DNA from: Phytoseiulus persimilis
Lineage: Eukaryota; Arthropoda; Arachnida; Mesostigmata; Phytoseiidae
DNA length: 64,000 bases
Direction: 5' to 3'
Assembly (NCBI GenBank): GCA_037576195.1
Contig: CM075102.1
Location: 35,584,745-35,648,744 of the forward strand
A model generated the notes under the pieces. It worked only from the letters and a program-made list of their open reading frames with translations, ran no database searches and had not been told where the DNA came from. This document shows positions 48,328-59,562 of the stretch, piece by piece. How positions within the stretch are numbered: the first letter of the stretch is position 1; the number at the start of each line of letters is the position of its first letter. Position numbers and translations under genes: made by a program.

Positions 48328-51300
48328 CCGTTTACCGTCCCCCGTCCTCCTGAGTGTGGAGGACTCTCTTTCTCGCTGGATTGCTGATCATCAGCCAGCC
48401 AGCCGAACCAACCAGCCGCTCGTTGGTTCGCCTGGCCGCTGGCTGATCGGACGCCTGCGGGGACGCCGAACGAGAGGATCTGCTGCCTTTGCTGCTGCGG
48501 CGACTGCTGCAGCAGAGAACACGAGGAGGACAACGACGGGGACTTCGAGAGGCGTAGGCCTCCCCCAGCCTTCAGCCTGAACGTGACACATCCTCTACAC
48601 CCCCAGACCACCGCCGAATACGATAACCACTCACAGCTGACCGATTGCATCCATCCCGACGTGCAAGACACTCGCGCGCGTAATTGTGGCCCGAATGTTC
48701 TTTCCAACTACCCCGCGTTGTTGCAGTTCAAGACCCAACCGCATGTCCAAAGGCCATGATCTCGGACCGGATCTCCCGGGCCGGTGTCTGGGCTCCACAA
48801 GAACCGAGGGAAGGGGGGGAAGGGGTGACAAGGGCCTCGGAGCTCAAATACCTGTAAACCCGACTTGTTGCCGATGCTCCGGGGAATCTTCGGCGGTGGG
48901 GAGCGCTCGCACGGAAAAGCGTCCCTCACTTCTCAGGACGTTTCTCGACGACCGTTACTCTCATGAAGCGTCAATTCAGTCCCGCTGCGGGGTAAAATCA
49001 CAAGCCGTTGAAAACTACGTGGAAAGCGTCCATTAACAGGGATTCAGCAACGGTCTTAAACCCTTAGATTGTTTGTCAACACCGAAATTGTCTGCACGAC
49101 GTCGATTCGGCCGTCGAGTGCGCGCTCACGGGCACGCGCAACGTCAGCCGGCAGCTATGTGGCCGCATATTTCTGTACCAGCGCATCTGTTCGGTCAGTT
49201 CGCTCATCCATAGGAACACGTGTTCACGAAATCTTCATTTCCATGCGATCTGTGACTTTGAATTGTCGAACGGAACGGTCACGTACACAGGAGCAATCAC
49301 AGACGGAGCGCGGCCCGCCACCGACGAGCAGCGTTGAATCGGCGCGCTTCCGACGCCCTCTTAGGAAATACCAATCATCGCAACGGGGAGAGCCCTAACG
49401 GTAACCCGAGCTAGTCCGCGAGACTCGTCCACAGCGCATTCGAAGACAGCAGAAGGCTGCCGACGAGCGTACGCGTCTGTGCATACCGTTCGGAACGGAC
49501 GCGTGCTCCCAATCGGTTATCATCGTAGTCAGTCAGTCAGTCACTTACTTCCCAATTATGAACTTATCCAGTCGGGTATACGTCTGTCCGGGCGCTGTTC
49601 GTGCGACCAGGCTCCCGAGCTATCAATGTGCACCGTTAGATGTAGTCCTAATCGTTCACTGGCCCGTGCCGTTAGTTGACTGACCGTTGTTGCTGGTGCT
49701 GTGGACGTCGTCGTCGTCGTCATGGATGACGTTGATGATGATAACAGCACGCGCCGTTCCGTCCTTCAAGCGTAACGGAATCAAGCACAGCAGCTCGAAA
49801 TCATGCACCACTTTCCCTCCTCCCCCGCCGCCGCTCAACACCGAAATGCGTGCCAGCAGCTGCTGACCGACGCCGCACTCGCCGCCGTTTGGCTCCGAGG
49901 ATTAATTTTGCAGTCGTGTGAGGTCACGAGGTACAGCGGCCAGCACGGATTCCAGATACCTTCGCTCCGATTTTCCGCACTCGGTTAAAATCGCAACATG
50001 CAACGCCTAAGCGCCTTTTCACGCGCGTTTTCGCCGCGGAAGCTTTCCGCTAGTTTTGACGTCGGACGATTGGTGTCCCGACGTCGGCTGCGCGCGTTCA
50101 TCGAAAGGGTGCAAACGACCTCATCCCGCTAGAAATTCTTCCTCCGATCGAGCAACAACACACATCGTGGCAAACGTTTGAGCGGACCTCGGCTCACCTG
50201 TGTTCCGGTGGTCGTTAGTCCCGTCGTCGGGAATCGGTAGTTTCGTTGTTTACATCGAACTTTTTTAGCCGGCCCAAATAGTTTTCCGTCGAGGGAATTA
50301 TTCCGGAATCGTTTTCCAATCTCCAGCGCTCGACTTCCGGAATTCGCCTCCGAATTCGACAGCGATCCCGCCCGATGAGTCGTCGGGGGGAGGGGCACGA
50401 TGCTCACAATCGTTACAGAGCAGCCAATGACCTCTGCGGGACGGGCCGTCAGAGCCGAATCTCGGAGTTAACAGAGCCTTCATGTCCCATCTGTACATTT
50501 CGGCCAGCGTGCTGGGCGGTGTTCCGTTCGAGAGTTTTTTTTTTCACCGCGCCTCGCCGGAGAATGCAATGAAGACCAGTTGTGTGGACTCCTGCAGCTC
50601 TCTCAGGGTAAAACCCGCACGCTCACGGATGAAGAACATTGTAGCGACCTGCGGCGGCGGCGGCAGCAGCAGCAGGCCCACGGCGATCGATTCCGGCGTT
50701 GAGCAGCGGCAGTGAACAATGAGCAGCTTGGCGTTGAAGAGCGTGGCGTTAATAGCGCAATGCCAGAATGGCCTGAATCCGTCCGCCGGTCTGAACGGAA
50801 CATCTGTCGCCGTCGTTCGCTTCTCATGCATCCCAATCTGGCCGTGCGCGCGGAGTTCGTTCGATCCGAACCAGTTTCAACGGCGGCCGTGCCAGCAGCA
50901 GCGGCCGCGAAAGCAGAGGATCGAACGGCCTACCTACCTACCGAGCGAGTGAGCGAGCGACCGGCCGGCCGGACAGCCAACAAACCAACGAAGCTATTGG
51001 GCCGCTTGGCCGGGGGGTGCTGTTGTTCTTCGCTACAGAACGCCGACAGAAGGCTCGGAAGTAGCTGCTGCCGGCGTTCGGGGTCAAGGCATCGACGCCC
51101 TGCCGAACTGGGCTCCATAGTTCGCTCGATTACCCTCTCTCTGTTTTTCTTTCAGTCAGTTCCTCACACGGTGAGATGGGCCGCCGCTCGACAGAACTTT
51201 CTCCGAGAGACGCGCCTTACAGAGCTTCATCTGCGGTGTTACGGCCGGATGCTGTGCGCTCCTCTTCGTCGTCGTCACTTCAAATACAGCTTGGGCTTCG

Positions 51301-51450
51301 GCCCCGCTCGCTCGCTCGTTCGTTCGATTGCTCATGAGAATCAACGAAACGCATGCGCCTGCCGCGTATGTTGCCCTGAGAGCGTGAGAGATCTCCCGAC
51401 ATCGTTTCGATAGCGATGCGCTCCGGCTGCAGCCTGCTTGGCAAGCTTAG
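48328..51450. other. GC-rich region, no gene recognised
   Basis: This continues the CpG-rich domain. Tracts include GTCA at 49527-49542, GTC triplets near 49707-49720, a run of ten T at 50535-50544, GCG/GCA triplets near 50650-50675 and ACCT/GAGC/GGCC units at 50931-50972. The composition changes to a more even one near 51.4 kb. Confidence 0.45.
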
Positions 51451-52779
51451 TCATCGAACACGCGGCGTGCCAAGGAGCGGAAGTTCGGAACGGATTCGTT
51501 GAACGCTGCTGAGAACCTCCGCAGCGAGCCGAAAGACGTTGCCGTCCGCGAAGTGCTCGAGGAATCGTCCGGTTTGCTCACAGGAAGTTCGGCCGACGAG
51601 ACCGGTCGCGAAGAAACTCCACGACTCTTCGTCAAGAACCTCTCATCATCGGGTCCTCCGTTTCGGCGGACAGCCACATGGCTCCTGGAACGAGTGTAGC
51701 CGCATGCTCCTGCCGGAGGACTTCGGGGAAGGACCGGCGATTCCAGAATCATGGACGCATGGAACTTTTCATGCCACCGGACGATCACGATTCCACTGTA
51801 TTCGGATCGAATGAACTTCCTGATCGAGATCATGGACTGACGGTTCGATCAACCGCGGAACTTCCGCACGGAGTATCTCCCATAACGATCCACAGGTTCC
51901 TAAATCTAATCCAGTCGAGGGCATTGGTCAAAAATACATCCTCGGCAACCAACCCGATTGGGCATTCAAATGTTCCCAATCGAGTTGATCGCAATCGGGG
52001 ATTCCGTTTGGCTGATTGCTCCGTACGCACCATGGGTTGGAGTGCATCTAATTTCGAATCACTTTCTCGGTTGTTTGCCGGGCAGCTCGGATTTTCAAGG
52101 AAAATACCTTCCACAAACTGAACCCATGTGCATTTGAGCCATCATTCATCCATCAAGAACGGTCGCCCCCTGTCTGCGGAAGAACCGTAGTTTGATAGCA
52201 TGACGAGGAGTGGAGTCTTCTCCTTCAAGGAGAGGAACACCTTGAGAAATACTGATTTAGAGCTTCTCATCGGTTCCTTGGTCTCCTGAATCTTCAGTAG
52301 AGAGAGAGAGAGCACCAATGAGAAGCAGGTAGGTGGCGGGAAGCAAGTTCGCTGAAGCGCGTGAATATGAGCCCGTTGTTGCAGCTTCCTCTGATTGCAG
52401 CTGCCTGAAATCGTCGCAGGGGAAGCCCTGAAGTCGGAGTCTATTTCCTCGCGCTTTTTTGTGAGTCTGCCTCAACGAGTAGGGCGGCTTGGTGATAGGG
52501 TCAATCGGAACGTTGTGCAGGAAGATGTGTCGTGTCGCCCAGCAGATATACAAGTCTGTTCCGAGTTGATCGGTGTACCGAGAGTTCTCCCAAGATATTT
52601 CGGCTCCAAGAAAATCAGTTTGTTCAAATCGCGCATGCTGAGGTGGCTCCAAATCGATTAGGTTCTGAGGAATTGTGATGGTCGCGAGGGCTACCGGAGC
52701 TCGGTGCAGGAGACGGTCCCCACTCGCGAGGACTCCATCACGGCGAGATTTCAAACGTTCCGCTTCTACAACTTTCATT
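51451..52779. other. Unassigned open frames
   Basis: Several frames of 90 to 173 codons lie here, for example 51833-51447 minus, 52778-52257 minus and 51678-52121 plus. None has a recognisable domain or conserved splice structure. An AG microsatellite lies at 52299-52311. Confidence 0.3.
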
Positions 52780-54600
52780 GACGGACAGATCTATCCAAAC
52801 TTTCGGGATGGATTGCTATGGCGTATCACAGGCGACAATTTCCCGCGGCGTAGACGTGGAGGTGGTTCCCTGGTGTTGATATCTGTCAGCTTTTCGGTGA
52901 GCAACAGGTAATCACTCCAGAGGTGCAACCCCTCTCCGAGATACAGTATTCAGAACAGCATCATTGGAACGTGGTATTCGTTGAATCCTCCCGATGGCGT
53001 CCCTGAACTCAAGGATCATGTCAGCTCACCTGGAGGAGGAACAATACAAACACACGCATCGACTTCAGCTGTCGTCACCCCCACGGAACGTCAGAGAGGA
53101 GAGTATCTCCTGCCATCGGGTTGGGGGCCCGTGATCTTAGGTGCTGATTTGAAGCCAGATCAGCTCAATATATCCAGCTAAGGTTCTTATGATCAATCCT
53201 TCTTCTTCGAGGAACGGAAGAAGTGGTCAGGGACTACACGATAGTTTTCTGCGGTATGGGATGCTCGACGGAACGACGCCAAAGATGCTTCGGCTACAAC
53301 AGGGGTCGGCAAGCTATTTTGGCTCAGGGCCCTGTCTCCTCAGAGCATCTTTGAACATGGTTGACAATCATCGAGACTGGCGTTCGGGGACTGTGATGAC
53401 TTGTCAATTCCCGGCACAGGTACCCCGTACCCGGACAAGCATTTGGATTCCATCGACAATCGACGTTAGAATCAGCCGCATCCCCCCATCAGGAGTGATC
53501 GTCAGTGTGACAGCTGAAGTTTGGGCTACCAGTGTATTACGTGGTAGTGGACCGTTGACGATTCCAGATGAAACAACCGGTTTCCCTCTTGAGCCGTGGC
53601 CATAACTCGGGTCGGTATCGGCTTGTGGTCGAGTCCATCGCACTGGAGCTCAACAATTCGTAACTGACCTGGAATACACACTTAATGGAACGCTTCATGA
53701 CTTTCTTTCTTTGAGGAGGCAGTTTCGTCAAACTCACAGCCGTGGCTCCACTCCTCCCCGTCTGTCCACGGCCGAAGCTCCGGTACCCTGATGCTCATGG
53801 GACTTATTGGCTTCCCGAATCGTCTCCCTCGTTTTCTCCATGGAAACTCGGACGCTGAATCGCCGTCGCAGTGGTGTGATGCCGAGTCTCACGCGGGCTC
53901 CGTTCCAGGTTTCTTTCTAATTCTTCCTTGATTTAACTCCACCCGTATCTGAGTTTGTTTTTGTTCCCTAGCTTCGTTTATTCCCATTCCCGTTAGAACG
54001 GCCCCATTTATTCTGGTGTATCTTGTTTCAAAGTATTCCAAGAGTTCACCCGTCCATGTCCATTTTGATGGGTTTTCATTCCCTCATGTTTTTTGCTTTC
54101 TTCCGAAGATCAAAGTTCCTCGTCCTGAATGAATGCGGGTGTTTATCAGAGGTATACTGTCTTTCCAGTATCGTCGTTCGGATTCTAGCAGTTCGTCGGG
54201 TGCTTTTGGCAAGATGTGACCACAGCCCTGGGATCGCTCTCCGGTGACTTTTCGAGAAATTTGCGAGAAACACTGGGGAGATGCGCGGGAGCATTCGGAA
54301 CTGATTCGGGATTCTTTGGAATGATAAGACCTCACATCTTGGTTTTTCACGGGGACCTTCCGGGGTTTTCATTCGTACCGCATTGTCAAGTGTGTCGATC
54401 CTGTCCACGTGCTGGGGCGTTACTGGCAGGTTCCCAAGTTCCCCGCCCACGTGCTTAGAGGAACTCGGCCTTGACCGCATCAGGACTGACGATGCAGGAA
54501 GTCTCATTGTGCACTGTGGGGGGAGGCGAATGAGAGCAACCCCATTGATGATCTTCGGCAAAACTCTTCATCGAACTAACGTCCCGGTTCACGGATGAAG
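52780..54600 (+). mobile_element. Possible badly decayed non-LTR retroelement
   Basis: On the plus strand a segment near 53115-53160 reads GWGPVILGADLKP, resembling the GGDFN-type motif of LINE endonucleases. A later frame near 53340-53410 reads MVDNHRDWRSGTVMT, loosely like the region before the SDH motif. Near 54530-54590, RATPLMIFGKTLHRTNV recalls the end of a reverse transcriptase. The frames are broken and each match is weak, so this call is tentative. Confidence 0.28.
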
Positions 54601-57600
54601 CGCTCAACCAGAAACTAAGGGGAGTCCACTCTAGTCAAACGGCTCGAGGCCATCGCAACTGACCCGTATCGAATTTCACGAAACCCAGATGGGTGGTTCC
54701 CGGGAGTAATTGCCCCGGGATCTCCAATTGTGAGCGCGACTATAAGTATACTGCATCTATTCCCAGTCGACGAGTCACCACGCAGAAGAACGGAAGTTTG
54801 CATCGATCGGGGTCTAGATCAGCATCCTGGGGCACGGTGAAGGTCCGGTCATGAGTAGTTTGATGTCATGTGCGCAGTACAAATCTCTATTGCCACAGAT
54901 TTGTGACCAGTTTGAACTCCGCACCCTCTCGCTGAATCTCTGCCCTGTTCGGCCCGAAACGATTTGAGCCTTCTTCTTGGAAATCAGCAACGGATGCCCG
55001 TCTTCATATGCTTCATGTGGGACAAAGTATTATTGCTCTCTGCATTCAAAATCATGAATGAATTCATCGTGGACATCCACTTGCGATCAATCGAGGAGCT
55101 GCTCTGCATGATGTTCTAAGAAAGTTTGTGGCGGAAAACTCCCATATGGCGAGATTCTACAATGGGTTTTGAGGAGTGAGAAGTCGGTTCAGATCCATTT
55201 CCTTCGGATTCCGGAGAGTCAGTGACTCCAGAATAGATAAGCTCCGGATTTTAGAACCCGACTTTCTTCCTCGGATGGATCAAAACTGGCCGCGTGTTTC
55301 CCTTCTTTCAGTCTACCCAGGGAATTTACGGGACCCCGGTGACGCCCAGCTCATCCGATACTTCTGATGATTTCATGACGGAGGATCATGCGGGGAACGT
55401 CGTTAGCGAAAAGTATCGTTTGCGAGAGCCATGACCTATCATCTCGGTTCGAGATATTGTTTGGAAGAGGAGGCTTTTGCTATATCATGGAATCGCACCC
55501 ATTCATGCGGAATGTGCAGAATAGGGAATTGCTTCGTTTGCATGAGCGCTCCTAGAGAAGGCCACATCTTCTCCTCGGAACATTCTTCCTCAATTGAAAT
55601 TGGGCTCAGTTGTGGTTTTTGGAAGTCCCCGAAACAAGCCCAAAGTGACTTCTGTTATTCTTCCAACTACCAAGACGAATCCCGTCACATGAATGGGTCC
55701 ACGGGAGTCAACTTCTCTCGTTCGTCTTTTCCGAACTATTCTCGGTTGAGCATCATCCAGAAATGCCCTCCAACTGAGCTTTGTTGAATCTTTGCTTGTG
55801 GGACTCATGGGCTTTCATCAGGTTCCAAACTAGATTATGCAGCGGTTTTCAACCCCGGTCGATCAGCTACTGATTCGCAAATCGAAATAATAAGGGCCAA
55901 TAGTGAAAACAACAGACCAGTGATTATTCGAGAACTCACAAGCGTTTGCAAGCAATACACGCGTTTAGCCGCGATTCTTCCACAGTGAGTGTTAGTCAAA
56001 ACTTCCCATCGCCTCGACAACTTTCCACGCGTCGCACGTCAGTTTTATTCGAGCTTGGATTCCTCCGTTCGGATGTCGCGCCATCTCCAATCGATGAACA
56101 GATATTACGGATCTCGGGGGAAACTCGAAGCAGATTTCATGATTTTCCGTTGAACGGAGACACAGAATTGGTTTCCCAGCTTCAGTTTAGCGGGAAATAA
56201 TGCCTGGTTTTCAACCGGTGGACACTCTTTTTGCGATCCTCGGCTGCCCAACTAATACATCCAAGAAGGTTGAAGCCAATCAACCATGCATCATTTTTTT
56301 AGAACATTGAAAGTACAGGGAGGTTTTGAAGCACTATCCCTAATCCTGGAATATTACCAAGCTGAGATGGAGTGAAATTGTGCCTCAACTCGTGGAGATT
56401 CAAGTCTCCATCAGAGTCAGTCGGCCTACGGTTAGCCGGAGCTTTCTGCGGTTCGTGACCGCGGTTGCGAGATTTAATTTCTTGATTGGCCGCACACCGC
56501 GGTTTTCGCGGACTGCAGGTATAACCGAGGTCTCTTCCGCTTTTGAGACGTTGAAGAAGCCGGGAACTTAAGTGCACCTGTGGTATCGTTGACCGGGATT
56601 GTTAGGACTGACCGCTGGGATCCTTGAGCGCTCGACTTTCATTCGCTAGAGAGATTCCCAGCTTTTTCCGTTCCGAAGGACATGAAATATCAGGTGTGAA
56701 CATCAGTGTGGATAGTGAGCGTGGAACGCTGTTCTATTCTTGATCAAGAAAAAGGGCTGTCCAATCCCATAAAGGTGCCTATTCCCCCTGATGAGCGAGA
56801 ACACGACTGCATGTGTCCTGCTGTCTCCAGCGATCGAATTGTCCCATCTTGTGAGTCCCTCTCCCGGACGCTGATGGGATGCTCGACCATTCAACGAGTC
56901 AATCAGGTCGATGAGAGGCTGCTTATCAGTTCGAGCCTTGGATGACGCTACAACTCCCTTATCCAACGGCAGGATCATTGTGGGACTCCGGAACAGCAGC
57001 GACCGTCTGTCGAGCCCGGGGCGGAACCGCGATTTGATGCCCCTCACTAGGAGATTTTTCTCGAAGAGCGGAACAGAAAATTGATACGATTCGGGATCAA
57101 TTTGACCTCCAGGCAGAATGAGAACGTGCCGCGTGAGTGCAGTCCTCATATGTAAGAAGCGCCTTCGCACCAACAAGGACCCACAAGGAAATGACTCACA
57201 AGGATCGGAAGATGTTCCAACTGATGGTCTTCGCCAGTTTCTCTGTCTCTTGAATGCTTTCGAGATCCATGGAGATTCCTGTACCCGATGAACAACTTTG
57301 AGTTCCGAAAGGTTGAGTCTCAACTATGACCTCTTGCCTCTTGCTGTACCTCTTCGAGTGACTTGGACTCGAACAAACATCGACGTACTGTCGGTAAGAC
57401 GACCAAAACGAACGAACGAAGGAATAAATTCCAAACCCGTCAGAGGGTGATCCCGCCACCTCTTGGGCCTGGAGAAGGTTCGGGGTGCGTTGTATGAACG
57501 CCGTTCCAAGATTCAAGAGGGACTTCTCGATGCCCTGGCCGGGCGAAACGCTGCCCCAGATCCTGGGCCCAGCGCCTTGATGCCCGAGGCGAACCCCCTC

Positions 57601-59427
57601 GTCCCCCTGCTTATTCAGAATGGTATCTCAAGGAAGTACGTCTCCCTTGCTTCGATGTGGGGTTCGAAGATTTCAAAATACTCGCCTTCCATTTGCTCCC
57701 TACGTGTCGGAATCCGAGCTCGGAATCAAAAGTTCGCTTCGTTCAAGCTAGTTCTGGGCTGGAATGGTTTTCGCGCCAGCCAGTTTTCAACTCCCGGAAT
57801 GTCATCGGAGCTGTGATCTGGATGCCCCCAAGGATCGCAATACGCATGATCCCGCATACGCTCGCTCAAAAGAATGGATTCTCACGGAGCCGGAACTATG
57901 TACCATTCCTAGAAAGCACTCCTCTGAAGGCTGCATCAGTCCCTCCAGCTTGAGCATCTCATGCATATTTCTACTCTCTCGTTGTGATGAGTTTGAATTC
58001 CGAAATCCTCATTGAAATGCTCTGTTATCCTCGAGCGGTACCCTGCACCTAATGCGAGTTCATCGCGGCTCTTACAGGACGAGCGACGTAGCAAGGTATA
58101 CTGCCGCCCGAGGCGGGACTCGGGAAATTCGCAGGATGCCGCCCCTTTGCACCTTGTCCGATCAACACTCAGAAAACCACCGCACTGAGGCGGACTGACG
58201 CCCCAAGAAGAGTGCCGCCCGGAGCGGACCACCCGCTCTCCCCCAGGCGCGTACGCAGGATTCTTCTTTGAGGAGGGCTAACTTCTTTCTCTCCCTCTAG
58301 GAGGCGTCTGTGGCGCAGTCCGATGATTCTCATCTTATCTGATACATCCAAAATGGATGAGTCGCCAAAACTCCGCCATCCATTTGTCTGAGGGCAAGTT
58401 CCTTCACTTCCAGCTGATTTTATGACTCATTCCAGAATACCGGTCCAACCGCCTTAAACTGTATGCAAGAATGTCAAGCACTCCATGAGCGGTGAAAATA
58501 ATGTCCAGGTACATGCTCATCGAGGTCGAGTCAATCAACCTATCTCGGGTCATATTCAGAGCCTCGAAGTTTGTATGTTCTTCGGAATCATACCATCGTT
58601 GCATCGTCCGAGATGTGCCTTGAAGACAAGGAGAACCGTCTGAACTGTATCTGAACGCCCTAGCGGCCTAAAGGGCAAGTGAAAGATCGTAAACCAACTC
58701 AAATTTTCGACTTGGATAGTATGCGTCTCAAGGCTTGGGAGCCTCATACTGCGTACGCCACTGCTTTCCTCACCACGCTACTGTACAAATTCGAATTCTT
58801 CCTCCACCGCTCTCACCTGATACGCCGTGGAGCTTGGAGCCGGAAGTTTCCGTGGAGAACCAAACCTTGATCCTTCTTTGGCATTCAGCGCTCAGTCTGA
58901 ACTTCATGTGGGTCCCGTCTCCTCTCTCCTCTGCAGCCTCTTGAGCGGCCACATGGCCCTCAAATGGCCCAAGTGCCTCCTCCAGATACACCAAGGAACA
59001 TTTTGTGGTATGTATCGCACAGCCAGGGTAGCTCTGCGGCATTCGTTTAAGACTTCCTCTCGCCCTCCAATTGCAAGCTGTGGCTCTTTTGAGCTCTCGG
59101 TTTTTTTCCGATTTTGCTTATTCTCGCGTTATTTTTCGACTCCTCAGGCTCAATCCTGAGTTGAGCAGGCGCTGATTAGGGCGTTTGTCACTTTTCAGTG
59201 TCCTGGAGGCGCGTTTACATGGGTTCGACCTAGGGGTTCAAGTGGATGGCTCCCCGTCCATTTGGAGTCCGTGAACTCGCTAGGATAAACGTTCATGTTG
59301 ATTCCCTATTCTTTTCCGATCTATTCTCCCGCAGAATGATTCTTTCATGCGAGGCGCGTTGTCGGAAGAGACATTGGCCCGGTTCAAATACTCCAGACCG
59401 CATTGAAGTGATGGCAAGACCGTAGTT
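54601..59427. other. Intergenic DNA with unassigned frames
   Basis: No gene is recognised. The most protein-like frames are on the minus strand at 57516-57196 and the overlapping 57323-56703. A short GC-rich patch at 58085-58300 contains GCGCGTACGCAGGATTC and near-palindromic CCGCCCGAGGCGGGA, suggestive of old repeat DNA. No splice structure supports a gene. Confidence 0.35.
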
Positions 59428-59473
59428 TCGACTCACGTCGCTGCCGCGGGCACCAATTAGCGACGTGAGTCGA
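59428..59473. repeat. Perfect 15-bp inverted repeat (hairpin)
   Basis: TCGACTCACGTCGCT at 59428-59442 and its exact reverse complement at 59459-59473 flank a 16-nt spacer, GCCGCGGGCACCAATT. A further 8-bp inverted repeat, ACCAGGTT G AACCTGGT, lies at 59546-59562. Confidence 0.88.
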
Positions 59474-59562
59474 TGTACGACTGTATTGTGCCCGATGCGT
59501 GAAAATTTCAGAGGGGAGACCCTATGAAAAGAATGTAAGGTCTGAACCAGGTTGAACCTGGT

